From Methyloversatilis discipulorum (GTDB lineage Bacteria; Pseudomonadota; Gammaproteobacteria; Burkholderiales; Rhodocyclaceae): a stretch of 64,000 nt of DNA. The translations under genes and the position numbers were made by a program. Position 1 is the first letter of the stretch. The number at the start of each line of letters is the position of its first letter. Shown here piece after piece: positions 1 through 8,071 of this stretch. The DNA lies in assembly GCF_018780585.1 (NCBI RefSeq), contig NZ_JADMJL010000019.1, positions 1 to 64,000 on the forward strand, written 5' to 3'. The notes under the pieces were generated by a model. The model was not told the DNA's origin. It did no database searches and saw only the letters and a program-made list of their open reading frames with translations.

Positions 1-69
1 TGGTAGACGCACTGGATTTAGGTTCCAGCGCCGCAAGGCGTGGAGGTTCGAGTCCTCTCCTGGGCACCA
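1..69 (+). tRNA. tRNA-Leu (anticodon TAG), 5' end cut by the window edge
   Basis: The anticodon arm is CTGGA-TTTAGGT-TCCAG, which places TAG at the anticodon and so reads CUA/CUN leucine codons. A long variable arm (GCCGCAAGGC), a T-loop GTTCGAGTC and a genomic CCA end at 67-69 follow, as expected of a class II tRNA-Leu. The acceptor 5' strand and part of the D-arm lie before the window, so roughly 15 to 17 bases are missing. Confidence 0.93.
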
Positions 70-81
70 GCCTGCGCTTGT

Positions 82-708
82 TCAGCCAGGCTTTCTCGCC
101 ACCATCCCCACGAGTGCCGACTGTCCGCGATGCGCGGAGCCTTCGTCGAGCACGTCCTCGTACTCGTCCAGCCGTTCGATGTCGAAGTCGCCGAAGGCTT
201 CGCGCAGCATTGCGGCGGTGTACAGGTTCTCGATGGCCGACGGCCCGCCGGTGCGGTAATCGAGCTGCTTCGGCGTATAGCCCTGCAGCACGATGCGACC
301 GCCCGGGCGCAGCGTGCGCTTCAGATTCTCGAACAGCCGGGCGCGTTCGTCAGGTGCCGCGAACTGGATGAAGATGGCCACCACCAGGTCGAAGGCTTCG
401 TCCGGATAGATCCAGTTCAGCGCATCGACGAGGGCAAAGTCGATCTGTACGCCGCGCGTGGCGGCGAGCGCTTCGGCTTTTTCCAGCGCGACCGGCGACA
501 GTTCGGTCGCCGTCACGTCCAGCCCCTGTTCGGCCAGCCAGACCGCGTTGCGGCCTTCGCCGTCGGCCACGCTGAGCGCGCGCTGTCCTACGCGGAGCAG
601 GCCGGCCTGTGCAGCGAGGAAGCGGTTCGGCGCGGTGCCGAACAGATAGGCCTCGCCGACGGCGCGGTACTTGTCGGACCAGAAGTCCTGCGCGTCGGCG
701 TGGCTCAT
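82..708 (-). CDS. Class I SAM-dependent methyltransferase, 208 aa
   Basis: Predicted cytoplasmic methyltransferase; substrate unknown. The N-terminal part has a Rossmann motif I (LSVADGEGRNAVWLAEQG, about residues 48-65) followed by the acidic VTATELS strand-2 end and the later RPGGRIVLQGY segment typical of the tellurite-resistance/TehB-like methyltransferase group. The start ATG at 706-708 overlaps the stop codon of the upstream ribA gene as TGATG, so the two are translationally coupled. The frame can be extended upstream through the ribA region, but that extension is an antisense-free shadow of ribA and has no family resemblance. The family assignment is firm; the substrate is not inferable. 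Confidence 0.85.
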   Translation of the reverse strand: MSHADAQDFWSDKYRAVGEAYLFGTAPNRFLAAQAGLLRVGQRALSVADGEGRNAVWLAEQGLDVTATELSPVALEKAEALAATRGVQIDFALVDALNWIYPDEAFDLVVAIFIQFAAPDERARLFENLKRTLRPGGRIVLQGYTPKQLDYRTGGPSAIENLYTAAMLREAFGDFDIERLDEYEDVLDEGSAHRGQSALVGMVARKPG

Positions 709-1391
709 CAGTCCTGGATGTGGCCCATGCGCTGGGCCTTGGTCGCCAGGTAGCGGTGATTCATCGGGTTGGCACCGGCGTGCAGCGGAATGCGCTCGAC
801 CACTTCGACGCCCTCGCTCTCCAGCGCCCGCACCTTCAGCGGATTGTTGGTGAGCAGGCGGGCCTGACGGATGCCGAGGCTGCGCACGATGTGCGCGGCG
901 TAGCGATAGTCGCGCGCGTCGTCCTCGAAACCCAGCATGCGGTTGGCGTCCACCGTGTCGGCGCCGCTGTCCTGCAGCGCGTAGGCGCGGATCTTGTTGA
1001 TCAGGCCGATGCCGCGCCCCTCCTGTCGCAGATAGACCAGGGCTCCGCGGCCTTCGGCAGCAATCGCGCGCAGCGACGCTTCGAGCTGCGGGCCGCAATC
1101 GCAGCGCAGGCTGAACAGCGTGTCGCCGGTCAGGCACTCGGAATGCAGGCGCAGCATGACCGGCGCGCCGTCGCTGAAGTCGCCCAGCGTCAGCGCAACG
1201 TGTTCGAGCCCGGTCTTCGGGTCGGCGTAGCCGTGCAGCGTGAAGTCGGCCCAACGGGTGGGCAGCCGGCAGACGATGTCCGACGGAGCGGTCGCGTGCG
1301 CGGTGGCGTCGGCCGGGTGGCGGCCGGCGTTGTCGCCTTCCGGCAGGTGGCCGATGGCGCGGTACTTCTTTTCACTGGAGTGCGTGCTCAT
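708..1391 (-). CDS. ribA: GTP cyclohydrolase II
   Basis: Catalyses the first committed step of riboflavin synthesis, GTP to 2,5-diamino-6-ribosylamino-4-pyrimidinone 5'-phosphate. The zinc-binding cysteines are C86, C97 and C99 in SECLTGDTLFSLRCDCGPQL, followed by the signature RQEGRGIGL at 122-130. At 227 aa it is a stand-alone RibA without the RibB (DHBP synthase) half. An N-terminal extension of about 35 residues precedes the usual E. coli start region. Its stop codon overlaps the start of the methyltransferase gene downstream. Other riboflavin genes are not in the window. Confidence 0.95.
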   Translation of the reverse strand: MSTHSSEKKYRAIGHLPEGDNAGRHPADATAHATAPSDIVCRLPTRWADFTLHGYADPKTGLEHVALTLGDFSDGAPVMLRLHSECLTGDTLFSLRCDCGPQLEASLRAIAAEGRGALVYLRQEGRGIGLINKIRAYALQDSGADTVDANRMLGFEDDARDYRYAAHIVRSLGIRQARLLTNNPLKVRALESEGVEVVERIPLHAGANPMNHRYLATKAQRMGHIQD

Positions 1392-1479
1392 GTGCTGCTT
1401 TGTGTTGGGGCCTGAAGCGGAGTGCGGGAGCAGGCCAAGGGGCGTAAGTATGGCCCATGTTGTGCTCGGGGCGGCACGG

Positions 1480-2199
1480 TCAGCTTAACCAGCGGGCGAT
1501 CAGCGGCACGACAATCGCCGTGACGACACCATTCAATCCCATTGCAAGCGCGGAGAAGGCGCCGGCCGTCTCGCCGAGCTGAAAGGCGCGCGCGGTGCCG
1601 ATGCCATGGGCGCTCATGCCGATGGCGAAGCCGGTTACCGCCGGGTCACGGGTGCCGGTGGCCTTGAGCAGCGCGGGGCCGATGACGGCACCGACGATGC
1701 CGGTCAGGATGACCAGAATGGCGGTCAGTGAAGGCAGGCCGCCGATCTTTTCCGAAATGCCCATGGCGATCGGCGTGGTGACCGATTTCGGCGCCAGCGA
1801 CAGCAGCGTACGCGGCTCGGCGCCGAGCGCCTGCGCGATCCACCATACGGACAGCACCGACACCACCGACCCGGCCAGCAGCGCCAGCATGGACGGGCCG
1901 AACAGCTGCTTCAGCCTGGGTAGCTGCGCGTAAAGCGGAACAGCCAGGGCGACCGTGGCCGGGCCGAGCAGGAAATGGACGAACTGGGCGCCGTCGAAAT
2001 AGACGGCGTAGGGCGTGCCGGTCAGCGTGAGCAGGGCGACGATGAGGGCGACCGCCAGGGCGACCGGATTGGCCAGCGGGTGCGACCCGAGCTTGAGGTA
2101 GAGCGCATGCGCCGCCTGGTAGGCCAGCAGCGTCAGCGTGAGGCCGAGCAGCGGGCTGGCCGCCAGATAGACCCAAAGCTCGCGGATTTCGCCCGTCAT
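1480..2199 (-). CDS. LrgB/CidB-family inner-membrane protein
   Basis: A 239-residue polytopic membrane protein with about seven hydrophobic segments. The signature region is AVTGFAIGMSAHGIGTARAF near residues 185-205, diagnostic of the LrgB/YohK family. The family works with LrgA-like partners and has been linked to murein hydrolase control and to small organic acid export; which applies here cannot be told. The ATG at 2197-2199 overlaps the stop of the LrgA-like gene as ATGA. The frame is open further upstream but only as a shadow of lrgA. Confidence 0.88.
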   Translation of the reverse strand: MTGEIRELWVYLAASPLLGLTLTLLAYQAAHALYLKLGSHPLANPVALAVALIVALLTLTGTPYAVYFDGAQFVHFLLGPATVALAVPLYAQLPRLKQLFGPSMLALLAGSVVSVLSVWWIAQALGAEPRTLLSLAPKSVTTPIAMGISEKIGGLPSLTAILVILTGIVGAVIGPALLKATGTRDPAVTGFAIGMSAHGIGTARAFQLGETAGAFSALAMGLNGVVTAIVVPLIARWLS

Positions 2200-2534
2200 C
2201 GACCACGCGCTCCGAGGCGCAGCACGGCAGCGGTGAGCAGCAGCGTGATCGCGCAGCTCAGCACGACGGCGGTCAATGTTGGCAGCCATTCGCGGGCGAG
2301 CAGACTGGCGTGCACCATGATGCCGGCGCCGGCCGGTACGAACAGCAGCGACAGGTGCTGCAGCAGGGTGTTTGCCGTTTCGCGCAGCGGTGCCGGGGTG
2401 TCGCGGCGGATCATCAGGGCGGCGAACAGCAGCGCCATGCCGACCACCGGGCCCGGCACCGGCAGCCCCAGCCACTGGACCAGCACTTCCCCGATCAGCT
2501 GCAGCACCAGCAGCAGGGTGAGCGACGCGAGCAT
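2196..2534 (-). CDS. CidA/LrgA-family holin-like membrane protein
   Basis: A 112-residue protein with four hydrophobic segments and the family pattern LPVPGPVVGMALLFAAL near residues 24-40, then HLSLLFVPAGAGIM at about 60-73. These match the small LrgA/YohJ partner of the LrgB family. It is the first gene of a two-gene operon and overlaps the lrgB-like gene by four bases. No LytTR regulator or other dedicated regulatory gene is adjacent. Confidence 0.88.
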   Translation of the reverse strand: MLASLTLLLVLQLIGEVLVQWLGLPVPGPVVGMALLFAALMIRRDTPAPLRETANTLLQHLSLLFVPAGAGIMVHASLLAREWLPTLTAVVLSCAITLLLTAAVLRLGARGR

Positions 2535-2588
2535 GACGACCTCCGGCCTTGATACATGACCGGATTCTACGGCGTCCGCGGATGTGAA

Positions 2589-2619
2589 AAGGCCCCGGTC
2601 CTTGCGGTACCGGGGCCTT
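2589..2619 (-). terminator. Rho-independent terminator of the iron-binding protein gene
   Basis: An 11-bp perfect stem (AAGGCCCCGGT with ACCGGGGCCTT, 9-base loop) is followed on the minus strand by TTTT. It sits 25 bases past the stop codon of the gene ending at 2644. Confidence 0.85.
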
Positions 2620-2643
2620 CGCTGACGGGTTTCGATCGCCGGA

Positions 2644-3672
2644 TCAGCGATAGCCGGCGCGGTCGAACACCTTCTGCGCCTGGGCCGTCGTGCGGGCCAG
2701 TTCGCCCACGTTCAGCGTGTCGGCCTTGAAGTTGCCGAGCGACTTCAGTTCCGGGTTCGCCACCACGGCCGACTTCACCACCGGCCACTCGTTGTTGCCG
2801 TTGGCGAAATAGGCCTGCGCCTCGTCCGAGGCGAGGTATTCCAGGAACTTGACTGCGGCGTCCTTGTTCGGCGCCGTCTTCAGCACGCCGCCGCCGGAAA
2901 TGTTGATGTGGGTGCCGAAGCTGGACTGGTTGGGCCACACGACGCCGACCTTTTCCATCATCGAGCGGTCTTCCGCTTTGCCCGAGCGCAGCAGGCGCAC
3001 CAGGTAGTAGGTGTTCGACACCGCCACGTCGCACTCGCCGGCCGCCACCGCCTTGATCTGGTCGGTGTCGCCGCCCTTCGGGGCGCGTGCGAAGTTGGCG
3101 ACCACGCCGCGTGCCCACTCTTCGGTCTTCGCCTCGCCCCAGTGCTGGATCAGCGCCGCGCCGAGCGACACGTTGTATGGGTGGGCGCCGGAGCGCGAAC
3201 AGAGCTTGCCCTTCAGCGCCGGCTTGGCCAGGTCTTCGTAGTTGGCGACGTCGGCCGACTTCAGCTTCATCTTGTTGTAGATGATGACGCGGGCGCGGGT
3301 CGAGAACGCGAACCAGTTGTTCTCGGGGTCACGCAGGTGGGCGGGAATGCGCTCTTCGAGCACGGCGGACTTTACCGGGGCGAACAGGCCGAGCGCGTCG
3401 GCCTGGGCCAGGCGCGAGGCGTCGACGGTGATGAACACGTCGGCCGGGCTGTTGGCGCCTTCGTTGCGGATGCGCTCGACCAGTTCGTCTTCCTTGCCTT
3501 CGATGCGGTTGATCTTGATGCCGGTCTGGCGCGTGAAGTTCGAGTACAGCGCTTCGTCCGTCTGATAGTGACGAGCTGAGTAGAGGTTCAGCACCTTTTC
3601 CTGCGCAAGCGCCGGGGTCAGCGCGAAGGCGGCGGTCAGCGCCGTTGCGAGGCGGATGAGTCGGGATTTCAT
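2644..3672 (-). CDS. Periplasmic Fe(3+)-binding protein (FbpA/FutA/IdiA type)
   Basis: Substrate-binding component for ferric iron ABC uptake. Residues 1-23 form a signal peptide ending in ALA. The mature start EKVLNLYSARHY and the tyrosine pair SNTYYLV at 222-223 are the hallmarks of the FbpA/FutA iron-binding family, in which tyrosines coordinate the metal. Total length 342 aa is typical. No permease (FbpB) or ATPase (FbpC) gene adjoins it: downstream lie lrgAB on the same strand behind a terminator. It is divergent from a DUF2325 gene, and a Fur-like box lies in the shared intergenic region, so iron-dependent control is likely. Confidence 0.92.
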   Translation of the reverse strand: MKSRLIRLATALTAAFALTPALAQEKVLNLYSARHYQTDEALYSNFTRQTGIKINRIEGKEDELVERIRNEGANSPADVFITVDASRLAQADALGLFAPVKSAVLEERIPAHLRDPENNWFAFSTRARVIIYNKMKLKSADVANYEDLAKPALKGKLCSRSGAHPYNVSLGAALIQHWGEAKTEEWARGVVANFARAPKGGDTDQIKAVAAGECDVAVSNTYYLVRLLRSGKAEDRSMMEKVGVVWPNQSSFGTHINISGGGVLKTAPNKDAAVKFLEYLASDEAQAYFANGNNEWPVVKSAVVANPELKSLGNFKADTLNVGELARTTAQAQKVFDRAGYR

Positions 3673-3750
3673 GGTCGCTCCAGGAGATACGGTCGCAAGG
3701 TTCGTGCGCGAATCAGTGCGTCACGATGCGGCCGGAAATTAGCAGAAGCA

Positions 3751-3780
3751 ATTCGCAATTGCAAAGCATTCGCAATTGCG
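3751..3780. repeat. Tandem 12-bp repeat containing GCAATTGC palindromes
   Basis: ATTCGCAATTGC occurs at 3751-3762 and again at 3768-3779, 17 bases apart. The second copy lies within the perfect palindrome CGCAATTGCG (3771-3780). Located between the divergent iron-binding and DUF2325 genes, it could be a dimer-binding operator, but no regulator is known for it from the sequence alone. Confidence 0.5.
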
Positions 3781-3789
3781 CTACCGTGA

Positions 3790-3804
3790 ATGCGAATCGT
3801 TCTC
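3790..3804. promoter_or_regulatory. Candidate Fur box
   Basis: TGCGAATCGTTCTCA fits the 7-1-7 inverted-repeat model of Fur sites: the half-site TGCGAAT agrees with the reverse complement of the other half, TGAGAAC, at five of seven positions. It lies directly upstream of the ribosome binding site of the DUF2325 gene and about 118 bases from the start of the iron-binding protein gene. Binding is inferred. Confidence 0.6.
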
Positions 3805-3818
3805 AAAAGGATGTTCGC

Positions 3819-4136
3819 ATGGACGCTGTTCTGGTCGGGGCCGATCGCCTCGGCAACATTCCCGAGGTGCTGGCCGAATTCGGCCTGAAGATCCGTCATC
3901 ACATCACCGGTCGCGATCCCAAGCACCAGCGGCAGGCGCAGCGCCTGCCCGGCGGGACCGACGTGGTGATCCTGTTTACCGACTTTCTCGGCCACAACGT
4001 GATGAAAGCCTATCGCGACGCGGCACGCGACAGCGGCGTGCCGGTGGTGGCCTGCCGTCGTTCGGTGTGCGCGTTGAAAACAGCGCTGGAGGGGTGCGGC
4101 GCGGTCAAGTGCGCGGCGTGTCCCCGCGCGAAGTGA
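3819..4136 (+). CDS. DUF2325 domain protein, 105 aa
   Basis: A small protein matching the DUF2325 pattern: an N-terminal MDAVLVGADRLGNIPEVL strand-loop, a central DVVILFTDFLGHN segment and a C-terminal CRRSVCALKTALEGC stretch, ending in cysteines (CGAVKCAAC). The function is not established. The start at 3819 is chosen because AAAGG lies 8 bases upstream; the frame is open earlier but without a ribosome binding site. The Fur-like box and the divergent ferric-binding gene suggest expression under iron limitation. The five cysteines in the last 40 residues could bind metal, which is inference. Confidence 0.8.
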   Translation: MDAVLVGADRLGNIPEVLAEFGLKIRHHITGRDPKHQRQAQRLPGGTDVVILFTDFLGHNVMKAYRDAARDSGVPVVACRRSVCALKTALEGCGAVKCAACPRAK

Positions 4137-4152
4137 AGCCGGCCGGAAGGAA

Positions 4153-4731
4153 TCAGCGCAGCGAAATGCTGGTGCCCTGATCGACGTCGATCCGGCGCGC
4201 GCCATTGAAGCGCTTGGCCCAGTAGCGGCCGGTCATGTCGTCGACGCGCACGCCGCCGCCGCGCGAATTGGCGTGCATGAACTTGTTGTCGCCAAGGTAG
4301 ATGCCGACGTGCGAGAAGGAGCGGCGCAGCGTGTTGAAGAACACCAGGTCGCCCGGCTGCAGTTCGTCCTTCGGAATCGTTTCGCCGACCCGTGCCATTT
4401 CGACCGCGGTGCGCGGCAGCAGCACGCCCAGCGCATCGGAAAACACGTGGCGCACGAAACCGCTGCAGTCGAAACCGCTCTGCGGCGTGTTGCCGCCGAA
4501 GCGGTAGCGAATGCCGAGCAGGGACAGGCCGTTGTCGATCAGGTCGGTCACCGCATCGGCTGCGGCGTTGGCGTGCTCGATCACGCGCTCGCCGGAGAAC
4601 GGACCGTAGAGCGTCGTGAATACGCCGCTTTCCGGTGCCGCAGCGGGCTCGGCCCGAACGGCGGGGGAGGCGAGAAGTGCGCAGGCAGAAGCGGCGCACA
4701 ACCACATCCGGAGAAGGGATATTCGGAGCAT
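4153..4731 (-). CDS. Secreted NlpC/P60 peptidoglycan endopeptidase
   Basis: Predicted periplasmic or outer-membrane cell-wall hydrolase that cleaves within stem peptides. A signal peptide spans about residues 1-27 (ending AVRA). The catalytic cysteine is C89 in FDCSGFV, and histidines H141 (SHVGIYLG) and H153 (FMHANS) complete the usual Cys-His-His arrangement. The ATG at 4729-4731 is preferred because it begins the signal peptide directly; an upstream in-frame ATG would add ten residues. No SH3 or LysM domain is present. It is convergent with the DUF2325 gene. Confidence 0.9.
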   Translation of the reverse strand: MLRISLLRMWLCAASACALLASPAVRAEPAAAPESGVFTTLYGPFSGERVIEHANAAADAVTDLIDNGLSLLGIRYRFGGNTPQSGFDCSGFVRHVFSDALGVLLPRTAVEMARVGETIPKDELQPGDLVFFNTLRRSFSHVGIYLGDNKFMHANSRGGGVRVDDMTGRYWAKRFNGARRIDVDQGTSISLR

Positions 4732-4856
4732 GGGGCCGGAATATACCGACGCAACCCCCATCTGCCAAGTTTTCCGACACCGCCAACATGTTGCGCGACA
4801 GCGCGCCGGCTTCCCCTACAATCGCGGGTCCGACCATCCCAGCCGACGCGCGGCCC

Positions 4857-6041
4857 ATGAGTGATTCCCCGCCCAGCGATGATGTGATGCACGCCAAGGT
4901 GCTCGTCGTAGACGACTCGCGCATGGTGCGCGCGTCCATCATCAAACGCATCCGCGACCGCTTCGAGTGTCGCGAGGAGGCCGACGGCGAAGCCGGCTGG
5001 GCGACGTTGCTGGTCGATGATTCGATCCAGGTCGTGCTGTCCGATCTGAGCATGCCGCACCTCGATGGCTACGGCCTGCTCGAACGCATCCGCGCCTCGC
5101 ACATCCAGCGCATCGCCGACATTCCGGTGATCATGATTTCCGGCGACGAGGATGACGCGGCACGCGAGCGTGCGCGGGCACTCGGCGCCACCGACTTCAT
5201 CACCAAGGGCATCGGCACGGTCGAGCTGCTGTCGCGCATCGAATCCGCCAGCCGGCTCAGCAAGACCTCCCGCGAACTCGCCGACAGCCGCGAGGCGCTG
5301 GCCGCCGCCTCGCCGATCGACCCGGATTCGGGCATGGCGACGCCGCAGTACATGGAAATCCACGGCGCGCAGCTGATGTCTGCGGCGGCGCGCTACCACG
5401 GTCAGGTCAGCGTACTGATCGTCGGCATCGACAACTTCGGCGAGATCACCCGCAACTTCGGTCGCCACGTGACCGACCTGATCATGCGCAAGCTGGCCAA
5501 GGTGCTGGCCACCAAGGTGCGCAAGGAAGACACCTTCTCGCAGATCGGCGACGGCCAGTTCGCCATCATCACGCCCGACATCAGCCTGCAGAGCGCGGAA
5601 CAGTTCGCCAACCGGATGCGCAGCGTGATCGGTGCGACGGCGATGCAGTATCGCGGCCAGACGCTGCGCATCAGCCTGAACATCGGCGTCGCGAACAGTC
5701 TGGCCGACCAGGCCGAATCGGTGTCGCAGATGCTGGGCCTGGCGGTGGCGCGTGCCGATCTGGCGCACCGCGAGGGCGGCAACGCGGTGCGCAGCACTGG
5801 CGGCGAGCCGCAGAAATTCGCGTGGACGGCCGGCATCGTCAGCATCGAGCGCGCGCTGCTGCTGATCAAATCGGGCGCGCAGGCCGAAATCGAGCCGCAA
5901 CTGCCGGCGCTGATCTACCGGCTGCTGCCGCTGCTCGAATTGATCGGAGTCAAGTACGACTGCAACATTCCGCTCGACTGCTTGCGCGAGCACGCAGCCG
6001 AAGCCGATACTTCGCTCCTCGGCAAGCAGCAGCCTGGCTAG
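4857..6041 (+). CDS. Response regulator with degenerate GGDEF domain
   Basis: 394 residues: a CheY-like receiver (about 10-130) and a GGDEF-like domain (about 150-320), plus a C-terminal region of about 70 residues. In the receiver the acidic pair D19/D20, phospho-acceptor D63 (LSDLSMP) and K117 are intact. In the second domain the active-site loop reads GDGQF (231-235) in place of GGDEF, so diguanylate cyclase activity is unlikely; it may bind GTP or c-di-GMP, or act through protein contacts. No cognate kinase is adjacent. The ATG at 4857 begins the receiver domain; earlier in-frame codons overlap the promoter of the divergent NlpC gene. Confidence 0.85.
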   Translation: MSDSPPSDDVMHAKVLVVDDSRMVRASIIKRIRDRFECREEADGEAGWATLLVDDSIQVVLSDLSMPHLDGYGLLERIRASHIQRIADIPVIMISGDEDDAARERARALGATDFITKGIGTVELLSRIESASRLSKTSRELADSREALAAASPIDPDSGMATPQYMEIHGAQLMSAAARYHGQVSVLIVGIDNFGEITRNFGRHVTDLIMRKLAKVLATKVRKEDTFSQIGDGQFAIITPDISLQSAEQFANRMRSVIGATAMQYRGQTLRISLNIGVANSLADQAESVSQMLGLAVARADLAHREGGNAVRSTGGEPQKFAWTAGIVSIERALLLIKSGAQAEIEPQLPALIYRLLPLLELIGVKYDCNIPLDCLREHAAEADTSLLGKQQPG

Positions 6042-6112
6042 GTCGGCAAGCAGAAACACAATAACAAGATCAATCAGGTCAATTCACAGTGGTGCGGGGT
6101 TGGAGGAGTTGA

Positions 6113-8002
6113 ATGTCAGCAAGCAAGGAATTCCGTGCCCGCTCTATCGCCAAACGCGATGAGTTCTGGGCCGAGCAGGCCGGTCTGATCGACTGGCAGA
6201 CGCCGCCGCAGCAGATCTGCGATTTTTCCCGTCCGCCTTTTGCCAAGTGGTTCGTCGGCGGTACGACCAATCTGTGTCACAACGCGGTCGACCGTCATGC
6301 CGCGCAGCGTCCGGACGCGCCGGCGCTGATTTTCGTGTCGACCGAGACCGACACCGAGAAGACCTACACCTTCGCCGAACTGCAGCGCGAGGTCGAGCGC
6401 ACGGCGGCCATCCTGCAGTCGCTCGGCGTGGGCCGCGGCGACCGCGTGCTGATCTACATGCCGATGATTGCCGAGGCCGCTTTCGCGATGCTGGCGTGTG
6501 CGCGCATCGGCGCCATCCACTCGGTGGTGTTCGGCGGCTTCGCCTCCGGTTCGCTGGCCACGCGCATCGATGACGCCCGACCCAAGGTGATCGTGTCGGC
6601 CGAGGCCGGCATGCGCGGCGGCAAGGTCGTGCCCTACAAGCATCTGCTGGACGAGGCCTGCTCGCTGGCCGAGCACCCGCCGGAGAAGGTGCTCATGGTC
6701 GATCGCGGGCTGGAGAAGGACTTCCCGCGCACCGCCGGCCGCGACGTCGATTACGCGACGCTGCGCGCGCAGCACATGGATGCCCGCGTGCCCTGCGTTT
6801 GGCTGGAGTCGAGCGAGCCCTCCTACATCCTGTACACCTCGGGCACCACCGGCAAGCCGAAGGGCGTGCAGCGCGACACCGGCGGCTACGCGGTCGCGCT
6901 GGCCGCGTCGATGAAGCACATCTACTGCGGCAACCCGGGCGAAACGATGTTCACGACCTCGGACATCGGCTGGGTCGTCGGTCACTCCTACATCATCTAT
7001 GGCCCGCTGATTGCCGGCATGGCGACACTGATGTACGAAGGCACGCCGCTGCGCCCCGATCCCGGCATCTGGTGGAGCCTGGTCGAGAAGTACAAGGTGA
7101 CGGTCATGTTCTCGGCACCGACCGCCGCGCGCGTGCTGAAAAAGCAGGATCCCGCCTACCTGAAGAAGCACGACCTGTCGTCGCTGCGCCATATCTTCCT
7201 GGCTGGCGAACCGCTGGACGAGCCGACGCACGAATGGCTGATGACGGCGCTCGACAAGCCGGTCATCGACAACTACTGGCAGACCGAAACCGGCTGGCCC
7301 ATCCTGTGCGAACTGCCGGGCGTCGAGAAGACGCCGATCCAGCTCGGTTCGCCGGGTGCGCCGGTGTATGGCTACGACCTGCGCATCTTCCGCGAGGACG
7401 GCAGCGAATGCGGCCCGAACGAGAAGGGCATTGTCGGCATCGTGCCGCCGCTGCCGCCAGGCTGCCTGTCCACCGTCTGGGGCGACGACGACCGTTTCGT
7501 CCGCACCTATTTCTCGCTGTTCAAGTCGCCGCTGGTCTATTCGTCCTTCGACTGGGGCATCCGTGACGAGGCCGGGTATCACAAGATCCTCGGTCGCACC
7601 GACGACGTGATCAACGTGGCCGGGCACCGCCTGGGCACGCGCGAGATCGAGGAGGCCATCCAGGCGCATTCGGCGATTGCCGAGGTTGCCGTGGTCGGCG
7701 TCGCCGATGCGCTGAAGGGTCAGATGCCGCTGGCTTTTGCGGTGGTGAAGGACCCGGCCCGGACCGCAACTGCGGAAGACCGCGCCAAGCTGGAGAAGGA
7801 AGTGATGCAGACCGTGGACGGCCTGCTCGGTGCGATCGCTCGCCCGGGCCGGGTCGTGTTCGTGAATGGTCTGCCCAAGACCCGTTCCGGCAAGATGCTA
7901 CGCCGTTCCATCCAGGCGATTGCGGAAGGGCGCGACCCGGGTGATCTGACCACGCTGGACGATCCGACGACGCTGGATCAGGTGCGCCAGGCGCTGGCCT
8001 GA
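6113..8002 (+). CDS. prpE: Propionyl-CoA synthetase
   Basis: Activates propionate with ATP and CoA through a propionyl-AMP intermediate, feeding the 2-methylcitrate or methylmalonyl route. The AMP-binding motif YTSGTTGKPKG is at 241-251, and the C-terminal catalytic lysine is K594 in RSGKMLRR, the site commonly acetylated in this family. Length 629 aa suits PrpE. It is separate from the Acs paralog at 60500 in this window, from which it differs in having a shorter N-terminus and the PrpE-like GGTTNLCHNAVDRH start. The prpBC genes are not adjacent. A strong terminator follows. Confidence 0.93.
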   Translation: MSASKEFRARSIAKRDEFWAEQAGLIDWQTPPQQICDFSRPPFAKWFVGGTTNLCHNAVDRHAAQRPDAPALIFVSTETDTEKTYTFAELQREVERTAAILQSLGVGRGDRVLIYMPMIAEAAFAMLACARIGAIHSVVFGGFASGSLATRIDDARPKVIVSAEAGMRGGKVVPYKHLLDEACSLAEHPPEKVLMVDRGLEKDFPRTAGRDVDYATLRAQHMDARVPCVWLESSEPSYILYTSGTTGKPKGVQRDTGGYAVALAASMKHIYCGNPGETMFTTSDIGWVVGHSYIIYGPLIAGMATLMYEGTPLRPDPGIWWSLVEKYKVTVMFSAPTAARVLKKQDPAYLKKHDLSSLRHIFLAGEPLDEPTHEWLMTALDKPVIDNYWQTETGWPILCELPGVEKTPIQLGSPGAPVYGYDLRIFREDGSECGPNEKGIVGIVPPLPPGCLSTVWGDDDRFVRTYFSLFKSPLVYSSFDWGIRDEAGYHKILGRTDDVINVAGHRLGTREIEEAIQAHSAIAEVAVVGVADALKGQMPLAFAVVKDPARTATAEDRAKLEKEVMQTVDGLLGAIARPGRVVFVNGLPKTRSGKMLRRSIQAIAEGRDPGDLTTLDDPTTLDQVRQALA

Positions 8003-8020
8003 TTTCGCTTGCGCACCAGG

Positions 8021-8048
8021 AAAGGGCACCTGCGGGTGCCCTTTTTTT
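8021..8048 (+). terminator. Rho-independent terminator of prpE
   Basis: A stem AAGGGCACC/GGTGCCCTT with a 4-base loop is followed by a run of T, 19 bases past the prpE stop. Confidence 0.9.
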
Positions 8049-8071
8049 CTTCCTCTTTCCCGGTTCTCTCG

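Noticed and set aside
82-1254. Methyltransferase frame extended to 390 residues
   Set aside because: The extra N-terminal part overlaps ribA out of frame and is Arg-rich shadow sequence; TGATG coupling supports the start at 708.
4581-6059. 492-codon minus-strand frame across the response regulator gene
   Set aside because: Antisense shadow; the plus-strand receiver and GGDEF-like domains are unmistakable.
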